Source: Candidatus Melainabacteria bacterium
Lineage (GTDB): Bacteria > Cyanobacteriota > Vampirovibrionia > Obscuribacterales > Obscuribacteraceae
DNA length: 64,000 bases
Direction of reading: 5' to 3'
Assembly (NCBI GenBank): GCA_016699165.1
Contig: CP064963.1
Span: 4,154,001-4,218,000, forward strand
Shown here: in pieces, positions 46,646-55,445 of the stretch
How positions within the stretch are numbered: the stretch's first letter is position 1
Layout: the number at the start of each line of letters is the position of its first letter
Position numbers and translations under genes: made by a program
Notes under the pieces: generated by a model
What the model was told of the DNA's origin: nothing
Seen by the model: the letters and a program-made list of their open reading frames with translations, nothing else
Databases searched by the model: none

Positions 46646-48553
46646 TTAGAGTTTAAGTGAAATTGCCTGGCTAGCTTTAATAATAGCGATAATTGCACAC
46701 ATTAGCGATTCGCCAGCTATTGCGCCGGATGCGACAGGTATCAAATAGACATCTGCATTTTTTTGACGTAATTTAGTCCAGATTAAACCAAGTAGGGCGC
46801 CAACGAAAAATCCAAAGCTATTTGCAAAAACCATAACCCATGAAAGACCCAGACCCATGGCAGAGGGGAGAAATTTCTTTATGCTTTTTGGGGCGTACAT
46901 ATCGGCTATGGCTAGGGCTATACCAATGAATGCGCCAATTAAAATTCCCATTTGAGCTGAAGGAGGAATTACTTTACTCAGCTGGTCAGCACCTTGAGTG
47001 ATGACCGAAAGTGCCTCAGCCATTGCTTTCCACATCATAGTGGAAGGTGGATGATAATAATTCTCCAGAACTTCTTTGTTGGGAACCATTGCAAACCAGG
47101 CTGGGACAATGGCAATAGTTCCGAAGAAAACTCCGATGAATTGAGCCCAGAATTGTTTTCTTGGATTAGCGCCTAACAGATATCCACTTTTCAAATCGGT
47201 TAATAAATCTGCTGAAGCAACTGCTGCATTGGCTGTGACACTGGCAGCCATTAAGTTTGTAGTGATATTGCTTGGAGCTAAAAATGCGTATGTAAGCTGA
47301 GTGATTTTGCCCATCGCACCAATAGGAGTGATATTTGTTTCGCCGGTTGCACGACAAGCTACAAGCGCCAGAACAAAGCTCATTACTACAGTGAGAATGC
47401 CTAGTGGAACCGAAATATTGAAAGCAATCACTTCGAGCACCACCATCAATATAGATGATGGAATGAGACCAATGATGAGCCATTTTATTGGTACTTCAAT
47501 CTGGTCATTTTTTGCATTTGTTTCAGACTCACCCGCTTTGACGCTGCCGGCTGTTTGAAAGGCTCTGGCAATTGTTTTCCATTGCAGTGCAAAAGCCGCA
47601 AGTCCGTTTGCCACTAAAATAGATGTTCCAGTCCAGACTGCCCAGCGAAGAATCGTTCCTTCACTGGCTGTTTCGTGCATACTTATGATTGTGGGTGCGA
47701 AGAAAAAGTAAAGTAGAACCGAGCCCAAAAACATAGAAGCGCAGACACGCATGCCTATAATCATGCCAGCGCCGATCATAAGTAAACCAGGCTCAAAGCC
47801 AAATCCGGGCATTTTAGCTAAATCAGCGCCCCTGATTAACATACTGCTAAAGGGAATCATTTCTGGCAATTTTAAATGCATTGTTATCTGCCAGGCGAAA
47901 TCGCCTTTGCTCAAAAATCCTGCTATCGCGCCTGCCACCATGGTGATGACTAGTGACCACGCCTTTTGCACTGCTTCTTTAGAATGACTGTAAAGACTGC
48001 GAAGAGTGGTGGCACAGGCAATACCATCTGGAAAAGCGAGGAACTCTCTATTTATAAGTTGGCGTTTTAATGGAACAGCAATAAACACTCCAAGACATGC
48101 TGTGGCAATGGTCCACCAGAAAACTATCCAACCATCCACATGCACTCCAGTTATTAAAAGATAAGCACCAAAAGCCATACCAATCGTAGAGCCGGTTGAA
48201 TAGCCCGCAGCAGATGCAGTCGATTGCATGCAAGCATTTTCCAGAATACTCATTTGAGTCAATTTGGGCATGAGCACGCGCATACTGTTCCAAATGCAAT
48301 ATGACAAAACGCAGGCTGTAAGCGCTACTCCAAACGCCCATCCAAGTTTTAGTGTGGTATACAAGTTTGAAATAGACATAAGCATGCCTAAAAGTCCGCC
48401 CATGATAATGGCGCGCACTGTCAGTTGCGGAACATGATCGCCCTGATAAATCTTTTCCAACCAGATTTTATGACGAATATCTGGATCTTCTTCATTTTCA
48501 AAAGCAGCAATGTCACTTGCTTTTGTATCTTCATTCACTTGTGGGTCTTCCAT
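46646..48553 (-). CDS. OPT family oligopeptide/metal-chelate transporter
   Basis: The product is 635 residues from the ATG at 48553; a longer in-frame start at 48619 adds 22 unlikely residues. It has about 15 hydrophobic spans. Typical OPT text includes LTVRAIIMGGLLGMLMSISNLYTTLKLGW, GSTIGMAFGAYLLITG, and ATTLRSLYSHSKEAVQKAW. Known members carry oligopeptides or iron-chelate complexes by proton symport; bacterial members are mostly uncharacterised. It is the first gene of the OPT, winged-helix and TPR set, so the three may act together. Confidence 0.92.
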   Translation of the reverse strand: MEDPQVNEDTKASDIAAFENEEDPDIRHKIWLEKIYQGDHVPQLTVRAIIMGGLLGMLMSISNLYTTLKLGWAFGVALTACVLSYCIWNSMRVLMPKLTQMSILENACMQSTASAAGYSTGSTIGMAFGAYLLITGVHVDGWIVFWWTIATACLGVFIAVPLKRQLINREFLAFPDGIACATTLRSLYSHSKEAVQKAWSLVITMVAGAIAGFLSKGDFAWQITMHLKLPEMIPFSSMLIRGADLAKMPGFGFEPGLLMIGAGMIIGMRVCASMFLGSVLLYFFFAPTIISMHETASEGTILRWAVWTGTSILVANGLAAFALQWKTIARAFQTAGSVKAGESETNAKNDQIEVPIKWLIIGLIPSSILMVVLEVIAFNISVPLGILTVVMSFVLALVACRATGETNITPIGAMGKITQLTYAFLAPSNITTNLMAASVTANAAVASADLLTDLKSGYLLGANPRKQFWAQFIGVFFGTIAIVPAWFAMVPNKEVLENYYHPPSTMMWKAMAEALSVITQGADQLSKVIPPSAQMGILIGAFIGIALAIADMYAPKSIKKFLPSAMGLGLSWVMVFANSFGFFVGALLGLIWTKLRQKNADVYLIPVASGAIAGESLMCAIIAIIKASQAISLKL

Positions 48554-48696
48554 TGTGCTCTTTATGTGCTCAATGAACAAAAAGTGCCAAAGAGGCCAAG
48601 GCGGGAGGCGTGTAGACAACTTCGCTCACTATGCACAAAAGGCAAGCCAGTACGATGGTCTCAGTAATTTCTTTGGAAGAACGAAGGCGCATAAAT

Positions 48697-49290
48697 CTAA
48701 GATACTACATTTAAAGGCATGGCTGCCTGATATATTGAAATTTTGCGAACGGGAGCTGCAACGGGTGTTCTGTGGCTTTTCTTGGCTGCTTTCAGCTTTT
48801 TGAGCACAAAATTTAAGCGCTCTTCGGGGCTTGCTGCAGGCACTCGTACTACTTCTATTCCACGACGAGCATAAGCTGCTTCAAGCTGGTCTGTAATTTG
48901 CTGAGTGAATTCAAGACTTTCCCAGCGCACCGAATTAATTTCAAAAAATGACAATGGTTCGATTAGAAAAGCAAGTTCGTAGCGTTTGGGATCTATTGAA
49001 TTGAAAATGGGAGGTACAGCCATTCCATCAATTTTGAAATAAGCTTCACCATCAAAAACACCACGGTCAAGAAAAATGTCTTTGGGGTATTGAGCCAAGC
49101 CACGTTCAGTTTCAAGCTGCATGCGCAAGACTTCCATTTGGAATTGCATGCGGTCTATCCATGGCAGGATGCGACCTTCTTTAATGATTTCGGTTGCCAC
49201 TTCTTGAACGACTTTGTAGTTCTGATCCTGCAAAAGGTTAATCAGGGTCGTTTTTCCAACGCATGGTCCACCGGTAATAACTAAGCGCAT
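48697..49290 (-). CDS. P-loop ATPase/kinase of the AAA_28 type
   Basis: The product is 197 residues. A Walker A motif is at the start (ITGGPCVGKTTLI, residues about 5-17). A Walker B-like FLDRGVFDGEAYF follows at about 95, and FLIEPLSFFE after it. This is the pattern of the AAA_28 / NadR-like nucleoside kinase group. The family has no agreed function. The C-terminal 30 residues are basic and Ala-rich. It is divergent from the desaturase gene. Confidence 0.85.
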   Translation of the reverse strand: MRLVITGGPCVGKTTLINLLQDQNYKVVQEVATEIIKEGRILPWIDRMQFQMEVLRMQLETERGLAQYPKDIFLDRGVFDGEAYFKIDGMAVPPIFNSIDPKRYELAFLIEPLSFFEINSVRWESLEFTQQITDQLEAAYARRGIEVVRVPAASPEERLNFVLKKLKAAKKSHRTPVAAPVRKISIYQAAMPLNVVS

Positions 49291-49335
49291 GAAACTCTCA
49301 CATAGCCCCTACTGGAGCGTCACCCTTGATTACTT

Positions 49336-49354
49336 AAACTTTAAGCAAAAGTTT
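49336..49354. promoter_or_regulatory. Inverted repeat between divergent ATPase and desaturase genes
   Basis: AAACTTT, a 5-base gap and AAAGTTT form a 7-bp inverted repeat in the 219-base gap. Just downstream on the plus strand lies a weak promoter-like pair (TTGTTC at 49359-49364, TATAAG at 49382-49387, spacing 17). It may be an operator for the desaturase gene, but this is only a pattern. Confidence 0.25.
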
Positions 49355-49509
49355 GCAATTGTTCAATATAAATTCTTCCAATATAAGATCATCTGATTTT
49401 TCGTAATTACCTCATTGCAATTACCTAACAATTCAAGAGAAAACGGGTTTCCAAATGGAGAACATGATATAAGGAATGAATCCCTCTCCTCATCCCAGGA
49501 GTTTTTAAC

Positions 49510-50505
49510 TTGGAATTCCAGCAAATATTCAATACAGCTACTGTTACGACGTTCGCCATTTGGTTTGTAGTCTTCTGGTACTACCACGGAACCGGCATAA
49601 CCCTGGGATACCATCGCCTGTTGACTCACAAGTCGCTTAAGCTGCCTAAACTGCTTACTTATGCGATTTGCTCCGGTGGTTATTTTTGCCTAATGGGCGG
49701 ACCTATAAATTGGGTGGGAACGCATAGACTGCACCACCAGAAATCCGACATGGATGGCGATCCGCACAGTCCCGTACATGGTTTCAAACATGCTCTTTAT
49801 GAGTGGATGTTCACCATGGGTGACAAGCAGAGTGATGAAGAAATCGAGCGTCAAGTTCCTGATTTGTTGCAAGACAAATTCTTAGTGAGTCTTGGTGTTC
49901 ACCACGAACCTAAACAAGCTCAACGCTGTCTCATTCTTTCGATTCTATTTAGAGTACTAATTTTGGTTACTCTTGGTTGGATCCCATTACTGGCTAACCT
50001 TGCTGCTACTTTCATGGTCTTCTGGAGCCCACAATTGGTGAACTCTGTTTGCCATATGAAAAATCACGGCTACAGATTATTCGAAACGCGCGATGAAAGT
50101 CGCAATGTCTGGTGGGTTGGTATCATGGCTTGTGGAGAAGGTTGGCACAACAATCACCACGCCGTTCCTCGCTCGGCTCAACACGGTATGGCCTGGTGGG
50201 AATTTGACGTGACCTGGTTGACCATTCTTTTCTTGGAAAAAATCGGTCTTGCAAAAGATGTGGTCAAACCACAAAGCTTAGAGATTGAACAAAAGAGATT
50301 GCAGCGTGCATACGATATTGTGCAGGCTCGCAAATCGACTGCTCCAGTCTCTAAGACCGCAATCAAATTAGCAGCTTCTAAAGCGTCTGCTAAGGAAGTC
50401 GATGATTTTGACTATGCAGACGACTACGCTGACATGGCCAGAGTTGAAACTAAGGTTGAAGCTGAAGTTGAGCAGCCAGAGTTAGTCGGCGCTTCTAACA
50501 AGTAA
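49510..50505 (+). CDS. Acyl-CoA/acyl-lipid delta-9-type fatty acid desaturase
   Basis: This integral membrane di-iron enzyme introduces a double bond into fatty acyl chains. It has 331 residues from a TTG start supported by AGGAG nine bases upstream. The three His boxes are HRLLTH (35-40), HRLHH (72-76) and HNNHH (213-217), with EGWHNNHHAVPRSA in full. Hydrophobic spans flank them. The last 60 residues are a charged, low-complexity tail (VDDFDYADDYADMARVE). The stop is followed by a strong terminator. Confidence 0.95.
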   Translation: MEFQQIFNTATVTTFAIWFVVFWYYHGTGITLGYHRLLTHKSLKLPKLLTYAICSGGYFCLMGGPINWVGTHRLHHQKSDMDGDPHSPVHGFKHALYEWMFTMGDKQSDEEIERQVPDLLQDKFLVSLGVHHEPKQAQRCLILSILFRVLILVTLGWIPLLANLAATFMVFWSPQLVNSVCHMKNHGYRLFETRDESRNVWWVGIMACGEGWHNNHHAVPRSAQHGMAWWEFDVTWLTILFLEKIGLAKDVVKPQSLEIEQKRLQRAYDIVQARKSTAPVSKTAIKLAASKASAKEVDDFDYADDYADMARVETKVEAEVEQPELVGASNK

Positions 50506-50528
50506 GTATCGTTCGATATTTAAAACGA

Positions 50529-50557
50529 AAGGGCATGTCGCAAGGCATGTCCTTTTT
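50529..50557 (+). terminator. Rho-independent terminator of the desaturase gene
   Basis: AAGGGCATG pairs with CATGTCCTT (one G-T wobble) around an 8-base loop, followed by a T run. It lies 24 bases after the stop codon. Confidence 0.8.
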
Positions 50558-50581
50558 ATTTGTGATACCACATCTGGTGAA

Positions 50582-50971
50582 TCAACTACACAAGCGGATA
50601 GTCGAACCATAACTTGCAACTGTAGAATCGGCCGTGAGTAAAATTATTCCTTCGATAAGTGATTGTGCTATCAACATTCGATCAAACGGATCTTTATGAA
50701 TGGGTGGCAAAATATCGATGGTTACTGTATGTTCACTGCTAATTAAAATTTCTGTGTAACCATTGTCCAGTAATCCGCGACGCAATAGTCTTGGCTCAAC
50801 CTGAAAATCTTCGCGCCCTAAAGTATTCTTTATGCTGATTTCCCAAAGGCTAGCAGCGCTAAAGTATAAGTCGTTTTCTAAGTCTTCTAATAATTTGAAA
50901 GCCGACATTGGCAGTCTGTCTGGTTGTCCTGCTGCCCAAAGTAACAGGTGAGTATCAAGTAAGAATTTCAT
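50582..50971 (-). CDS. PIN-domain toxin (VapC-like)
   Basis: The product is 129 residues and forms one PIN domain, a metal-dependent RNase. It starts MKFLLDTHLLLW with the first acidic residue Asp6. Later it has LWEISIKNTLG with the conserved Glu, and PIHKDPFDRMLIAQS, then LTADSTVASYG with the last Asp. Toxins of this group cleave RNA when free. The gene is 2 bases downstream of a Phd-type antitoxin gene, which is the standard order and fixes the pairing. Confidence 0.92.
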   Translation of the reverse strand: MKFLLDTHLLLWAAGQPDRLPMSAFKLLEDLENDLYFSAASLWEISIKNTLGREDFQVEPRLLRRGLLDNGYTEILISSEHTVTIDILPPIHKDPFDRMLIAQSLIEGIILLTADSTVASYGSTIRLCS

Positions 50972-50973
50972 TT

Positions 50974-51213
50974 CTACTTTTCGCCGCTCATAAGTTTTTC
51001 AATATAGTCTCCACCCATTTGATCGAAATCTTCCGGAACTTTAATCTCATTGAGCATGAATCCAAGTCGCTTGGGAGAACTTGGCGCGTTCACTGCAGTA
51101 ACTTTTACTAACGGTTTGCCTGCTTTTGCAATGAGGAAAGATTCGCCTTTGGAAGCTTTTTCGATAAGGCGTGACAAATGTGTTTTTGCTTCGTGGATAT
51201 TGAAAGTATTCAT
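50974..51213 (-). CDS. Phd/YefM-type antitoxin
   Basis: The product is 79 residues from the ATG at 51213; a TTG two codons earlier is less likely. The N-terminal Phd DNA-binding fold reads FNIHEAKTHLSRLIEKASKGESFLIAKAGKPLVKV. The C-terminal part (VPEDFDQMGGDYIEKLMSG) would bind and neutralise the PIN toxin. It probably represses its own operon; tandem repeats that could be the operator lie just upstream. Confidence 0.92.
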   Translation of the reverse strand: MNTFNIHEAKTHLSRLIEKASKGESFLIAKAGKPLVKVTAVNAPSSPKRLGFMLNEIKVPEDFDQMGGDYIEKLMSGEK

Positions 51214-51232
51214 GCGCAATTTGTTTAAACTA

Positions 51233-51250
51233 AGTCTAGTTAGTCTAGTT
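51233..51250. promoter_or_regulatory. Tandem 9-bp direct repeat, candidate antitoxin operator
   Basis: AGTCTAGTT occurs twice head to tail, 20-37 bases upstream of the antitoxin ATG. Self-regulating Phd proteins bind short repeats in this position. The link is inferred from place only. Confidence 0.45.
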
Positions 51251-51356
51251 TATCACATTCCATCGAAAATAGGGGACAGAAAGCCTACGGAGTCAATTCC
51301 ATACTTCGCCCGTCGTCCGGGCTACGGGGCCATAATTCTCAATCACATCAAATATC

Positions 51357-51389
51357 ACTTTCGCGGAGCGCTTAGCGCTCCGCGAAAGT
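51357..51389. terminator. Perfect 15-bp hairpin downstream of the mmsA-type gene
   Basis: The arms at 51357-51371 and 51375-51389 are exact complements around a TTA loop. The stem is GC-rich in its centre (GCGGAGCGC). It begins 14 bases after the stop codon of the minus-strand dehydrogenase gene. Neither side has a T run, so it may be a terminator, an mRNA-stabilising stem or a REP-like element. Confidence 0.55.
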
Positions 51390-51402
51390 CTTCTTAACTG
51401 CC

Positions 51403-52938
51403 CTAGGATTTGCGAGGCTTCCAAACTGGATCTTGGAATTTCTCAGCCAGACTGCCACCACCAAACCAACGAGTCATAGTCATCTTTTGCTGCGTGTAGA
51501 ACTGAATGCCTTCTTTGCCTTGGATATGCAAGTCGCCATAGAATGAATTGTTCCAACCGGTGAAAGGGAACCATGCCATTGAAGCGGGAACGCCTACGTT
51601 TATACCAATCATACCGGCATTGAATCTGTGTTTGAATTCACGAGCAGCTTTGCCGCTTTCAGTAAAGATTACTGCTCCGTTTCCATAAGGACATTGAGCA
51701 CCAATGTTGATGGCATCTTCAATTGTTTTTGCTCTAACTACAGATAACACTGGTCCGAAGATTTCGTCTTGAACCACAGACATAGTGGGTTTTGCACGAT
51801 CGATAATGGTAGGTCCTAAGAAAAATCCGTTTGGTGCGTCTTGCACTTTCAGTTCGCGACCATCAAGAAGAACTTCTGCTCCTTCTGATTTTCCTTTTTC
51901 AACCATGTTTCTTACTTTGGATAGGTGCTCTGATGTGATTAAAGGACCCATGTCTGGATGCTTGTCTTCGACGTCCGTGCGACCAACCTTCATTTTGGAT
52001 GCTGTTGCCACCAGTTTTTCCATTAATACATCTGCGGCTTCGCCCACAGGAATTGCAAGTGATCCTGCCATACAACGCTCTCCGGCACAACCAAATGCCG
52101 ATGCGTTAAGAGCTTGGGCTGTGTGATCCATGTCTGCATCAGGCATGATGATGATGTGGTTTTTAGCACCACCAGCTGCTTGAACACGTTTGCCATGTTT
52201 GGCGCCTTGCTCATAAATATATTTGGCGATAGTGGTCGAGCCCACAAAGGAAATTGCTTTGATATCTGGATGTTCAAGCAATGCGTTGACGCAATCTTTG
52301 CCACCATGGACGATATTAAGTACGCCAGCTGGTGCGCCTGCTTTTTCAAGTAATTCTGCAATCATCATGCTAGATAATGGCACTCGCTCTGAGGGTTTGA
52401 GCACGAATGTATTGCCGCATGTAATAGCAATTGGATACATCCACAATGGCACCATTGCTGGAAAATTAAACGGTGCAATTCCGGCGCAAACACCAATGGG
52501 ATGACGGATAGTTTCGCAATCGACATTGGTTGCGATATTTGCCATTGCGTCGCCGAAAAACAAACTGGGAATTCCACATGCAAATTCAACTACTTCAATT
52601 GCTCTTTGCACCGAGGCTCTTGCTTCGGGCAGAGTTTTTCCATGTTCGCGAGTAACACATTTTGCTAATTCTTCATAGCTTGCTTCAAGCAGATTTTTGA
52701 AGCGAAACATAACGCGAGCGCGCTCGACTATCGGTACTTCTTTCCATTCGATAAAAGCTTTAGATGCCGCTTGAACAGCCTTGTCCACATCTTGCATGCC
52801 GCCCATCGGAGTGCGAGCTATAACTTCGCCGCTTGAAGGGTTGTACACGTCGATGAATTCTTTTGCAGAAGATTCAATCCACTTGCCTCCAACCAGAAGT
52901 TTGCACGTGGTGGTGGTGCTGCTTTTTGTTGTGGTCAT
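51403..52938 (-). CDS. mmsA: Methylmalonate-semialdehyde dehydrogenase (CoA-acylating)
   Basis: The enzyme oxidises methylmalonate or malonate semialdehyde to propionyl-CoA or acetyl-CoA with NAD and CoA (valine, beta-alanine and inositol breakdown). It has 511 residues. Family text includes APFNFPAMVPLWMYPIAI, VLKPSERVPLSSM and the catalytic Cys289 in GCAGERCMAG. The general-base Glu of hydrolytic aldehyde dehydrogenases is replaced (QAAGGAKNHIIIMPDAD), as in this CoA-dependent group. No other valine or inositol genes lie nearby, so the physiological substrate is open. Confidence 0.93.
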   Translation of the reverse strand: MTTTKSSTTTTCKLLVGGKWIESSAKEFIDVYNPSSGEVIARTPMGGMQDVDKAVQAASKAFIEWKEVPIVERARVMFRFKNLLEASYEELAKCVTREHGKTLPEARASVQRAIEVVEFACGIPSLFFGDAMANIATNVDCETIRHPIGVCAGIAPFNFPAMVPLWMYPIAITCGNTFVLKPSERVPLSSMMIAELLEKAGAPAGVLNIVHGGKDCVNALLEHPDIKAISFVGSTTIAKYIYEQGAKHGKRVQAAGGAKNHIIIMPDADMDHTAQALNASAFGCAGERCMAGSLAIPVGEAADVLMEKLVATASKMKVGRTDVEDKHPDMGPLITSEHLSKVRNMVEKGKSEGAEVLLDGRELKVQDAPNGFFLGPTIIDRAKPTMSVVQDEIFGPVLSVVRAKTIEDAINIGAQCPYGNGAVIFTESGKAAREFKHRFNAGMIGINVGVPASMAWFPFTGWNNSFYGDLHIQGKEGIQFYTQQKMTMTRWFGGGSLAEKFQDPVWKPRKS

Positions 52939-52976
52939 GACTGTACTCCAGATGATGGGACGAGGGCGAATCAGGG

Positions 52977-52995
52977 ATATATTGGCTAAATATAT
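52977..52995. promoter_or_regulatory. AT-rich inverted repeat upstream of mmsA
   Basis: ATATATT, a GGCTA spacer and AATATAT form a 7-bp inverted repeat 39 bases upstream of the mmsA start. It could be an operator overlapping a promoter. There is no direct proof. Confidence 0.3.
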
Positions 52996-53045
52996 TACCT
53001 GATAAGAAGGCGACAGCCAGACTTATGCTTGAAAATAAGCGTTTC

Positions 53046-53702
53046 TTAAGCTTGATTGAGAACCAAATTCAGTTCATTGGGACCCAGATATTTCCATTCT
53101 CCAGGAGCCAGATCCAGATTGCGTAAGAGCAATTTGCCAATAGCAACTCTAACCAGACGCAAAGTCGGATAGCCAACAGCGGCTGTCATTTTTCTCACTT
53201 GTCTGTTTTTGCCTTCAGTCATTGTGATACTGACCCAGGCTGTAGGAATGTTTTTGCGAAAACGAATAGGGGCGTGCTCTGGTCTTGGTGGCAGATTTGG
53301 TTCGCTTGAAAGTAGCTTTGCTTGTACTTGTTTAAACGAATCATTTTCAATTTTTTTTAAATCAGCTTCCTGGGGAATGCGCTCTACTTGAGAAAAGTAA
53401 GTGCGAGTGTGAGCGTTTCTTGGATGCAGCAAAATATCATTTAAGTCGCCATCGTCGCTTAAAAGTAAGAGCCCTTCTGAATCGGTATCGAGTCTGCCAA
53501 GCGGATAAACGCGTGGTGGAAAGTCAAAGGCAGCAAGTGTTTCTTTTTGAGGTGCATTGGGATTGGCACCCTCAGTGAGTCTTGGTTGTCCAAACTGACA
53601 AATGACGCCGTATGGTTTGAAGAAGGCAATATATTTACGGTTGCCCTTTGGTCTGAAGGGCTCGCTTTCAGGTCTAGTGTTTCTGTTTGTGGATAATCTC
53701 AA
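53046..53702 (-). CDS. RsuA/RluE-family 23S/16S rRNA pseudouridine synthase
   Basis: The enzyme isomerises uridine in rRNA. It has 218 residues with a TTG start at 53702 that overlaps the universal stress gene by 29 bases; AAGGAG lies about 12 bases upstream. Motifs are IAFFKPYGVICQF, VYPLGRLDTDSEGLLLLSDDGD with the catalytic Asp in GRLDTDSEG, TYFSQVE and VSITMTEGKNRQVRKMTAAVG. No S4 domain is present, which fits RluE rather than RsuA or RluB. The target base is not proven. Confidence 0.9.
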   Translation of the reverse strand: MRLSTNRNTRPESEPFRPKGNRKYIAFFKPYGVICQFGQPRLTEGANPNAPQKETLAAFDFPPRVYPLGRLDTDSEGLLLLSDDGDLNDILLHPRNAHTRTYFSQVERIPQEADLKKIENDSFKQVQAKLLSSEPNLPPRPEHAPIRFRKNIPTAWVSITMTEGKNRQVRKMTAAVGYPTLRLVRVAIGKLLLRNLDLAPGEWKYLGPNELNLVLNQA

Positions 53703-54123
53703 TTGAACAAGGAGCTCCTTTTGCGACCGACTCGGAAATACTTCCCATCAAGAATTTTGCCATTCCTGTGCGTCCGTGGCTTCCCATTATAATAAAATCG
53801 GCGTGCCAATTCTTGGCTTTGTCCAAAATGCTGTAACGTATCGGACCCTCGACTACGTCTCCTTTGATGTTGTAACCAGGAAGTCGTTCTTGCAAAAATG
53901 CTACTTTGTCGTCAATCATCGTTTTGACATCGTCCACACGCTCTGCGATGGCTTCGTATAAAACCGGTGTGTAAGTCAAGTGCCAGGCGGCATAGTCGGG
54001 CACGGCAGGCTCAACTACAGACATAACTGTAAATTGCGTATCGGGTTCCCAGCTGCGATTGGCAATGGATTCAAGGGCAGCTTGCGAATATTCTGAATCA
54101 TCTACTGCAATTAAGATTTTCAT
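53674..54123 (-). CDS. Universal stress protein (UspA family)
   Basis: The product is 149 residues from the ATG at 54123, which follows AGGAAGGTGG; a GTG three codons earlier is less likely. The sequence starts MKILIAVDDSEYSQAALE and ends with the ATP-binding motif GSHGRTGMAKFLMGSISESVAKGAPCS, which fits the ATP-binding UspA subgroup (G-2x-G-9x-G-S/T). It probably acts in the cytoplasm in stress responses. The gene's 3' end overlaps the start of the pseudouridine synthase gene. Confidence 0.95.
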   Translation of the reverse strand: MKILIAVDDSEYSQAALESIANRSWEPDTQFTVMSVVEPAVPDYAAWHLTYTPVLYEAIAERVDDVKTMIDDKVAFLQERLPGYNIKGDVVEGPIRYSILDKAKNWHADFIIMGSHGRTGMAKFLMGSISESVAKGAPCSIEIIHKQKH

Positions 54124-54160
54124 TTGCACCACCTTCCTCTAATACGATATTAGCGCAAGT

Positions 54161-55435
54161 TCAGCTTTTCGAGTACCTAAAACAAACTAGAAAGGCGATG
54201 GACAGAAGCAAAATATTAAAAATGGAATACGGCAAAAATGCGTAATAGGTTTCTTTTAGTGGTCCGATACCCACTAGAGTGAAGACTGCGACAATTGGAT
54301 AAATGGCTAGAATTATCACCCATAATTTTTTCAGAATGCCGATCTTTTCATCTTGGTTTATGGCTGTCAGAGTAAGTGCCGCAGGTATCGCCACCAGTAA
54401 GCAATCGTACATATGAGTGTGAGGACCAAGAAAGAGGCAGGCTAAGACGAGCAGTGCAAATGCCCAGTTTAGATTTTTCCCTTTATAGAAAAGCCATCCG
54501 CAAGCCATTAATGCTAGAAAAGAAACACTGAGCGCAAGTAATAAAAGTGCTTGAGCAGGTAGAAAGATAGAAAGCATTCCACGCAAATTCACCATATGCG
54601 AAACCAGATGTTCTGCATCTGGTGCGGTGGTATCAGTGGCGATGACATAGTGGACATATCCCAAAACGCCATCTAAATTAGAGGCCCAGACCGCCAAGAT
54701 TAATAGAATGATTTCACATGCTGTTGCCACCATTAATAACTGAAATCTTTTTTGCACTAATGCTGGAATGCACATAAAGACTGCGTAGTGCGGTTTTATA
54801 CTGATTAAAGACAAAAACAGGCCTGCAGGTAAATCTTTCTTTTTGATGAAAAAATATATGTACAAACTAAAAAAGCAAAATAAAATTCCGGTCGGCTGAC
54901 CGACCATAAATGTGCGTAAAATGGGCGGCGCGCAAAGGGCCGCAAGGGCAATAACAAAAGCAATTGTTTTGTTTTTCCGATTGTTCTCGCTAGTGTCAAG
55001 ACGACACAAAACCGATATGCCGACTGCAAGTCCAATCCAGTTCAACACTGTCCATAACTGGAACGCCTGTGGATAGGCAAGCAAAGAAATCGGATACATA
55101 AGTGGTAGTACATATGGTGGGAACTCAATCGCTTGAGCAGGAGGAAAATTTCCTTGCTCGCCACCATTTATAAGATCGTCGAATAATTTCTTTTGATTTG
55201 GATAGGAATAAAACTCATGCGAAGAGCTTGTGAAAGCCACTTTCCCGCACAAGTAATATTTAGTGAAATCAATGAAGTTCATGTTGTCGCTGTGCACTTT
55301 ATTCAAAAAAGCATCAGTGCCAAATTGTTCGATCATGATTTTTAAATTGAGCCAGGACAAGACCAGAAGCACAAAAGCGTAAAAAAGGACGACTATATTG
55401 CCTAGCAGTTTCGGCTTACGCGATGTGGCTTCCAT
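54161..55435 (-). CDS. GT87-like (DUF2029) polyprenyl-sugar glycosyltransferase-like membrane protein
   Basis: The product is 424 residues with about 10 membrane helices. The first outer loop holds an acidic region (DFTKYYLCGKVAF), followed by EFPPYVLPLMYPISLLAYPQAFQLW and later TFMVGQPTGILFCFFSLYIYF and SIKPHYAVFMCIPALVQKR, the usual pattern of DUF2029/GT-C mannosyltransferases such as PimE. These add sugars from polyprenyl-phosphate donors on the outer face of the inner membrane. The acceptor is unknown. It is 10 bases downstream of a small secreted protein gene. Confidence 0.75.
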   Translation of the reverse strand: MEATSRKPKLLGNIVVLFYAFVLLVLSWLNLKIMIEQFGTDAFLNKVHSDNMNFIDFTKYYLCGKVAFTSSSHEFYSYPNQKKLFDDLINGGEQGNFPPAQAIEFPPYVLPLMYPISLLAYPQAFQLWTVLNWIGLAVGISVLCRLDTSENNRKNKTIAFVIALAALCAPPILRTFMVGQPTGILFCFFSLYIYFFIKKKDLPAGLFLSLISIKPHYAVFMCIPALVQKRFQLLMVATACEIILLILAVWASNLDGVLGYVHYVIATDTTAPDAEHLVSHMVNLRGMLSIFLPAQALLLLALSVSFLALMACGWLFYKGKNLNWAFALLVLACLFLGPHTHMYDCLLVAIPAALTLTAINQDEKIGILKKLWVIILAIYPIVAVFTLVGIGPLKETYYAFLPYSIFNILLLSIAFLVCFRYSKS

Positions 55436-55445
55436 AAATTTGTAA

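Noticed and set aside
48510..48803. Plus-strand frame between the OPT and ATPase genes
   Set aside because: It overlaps both real genes and shows no domain or ribosome site.
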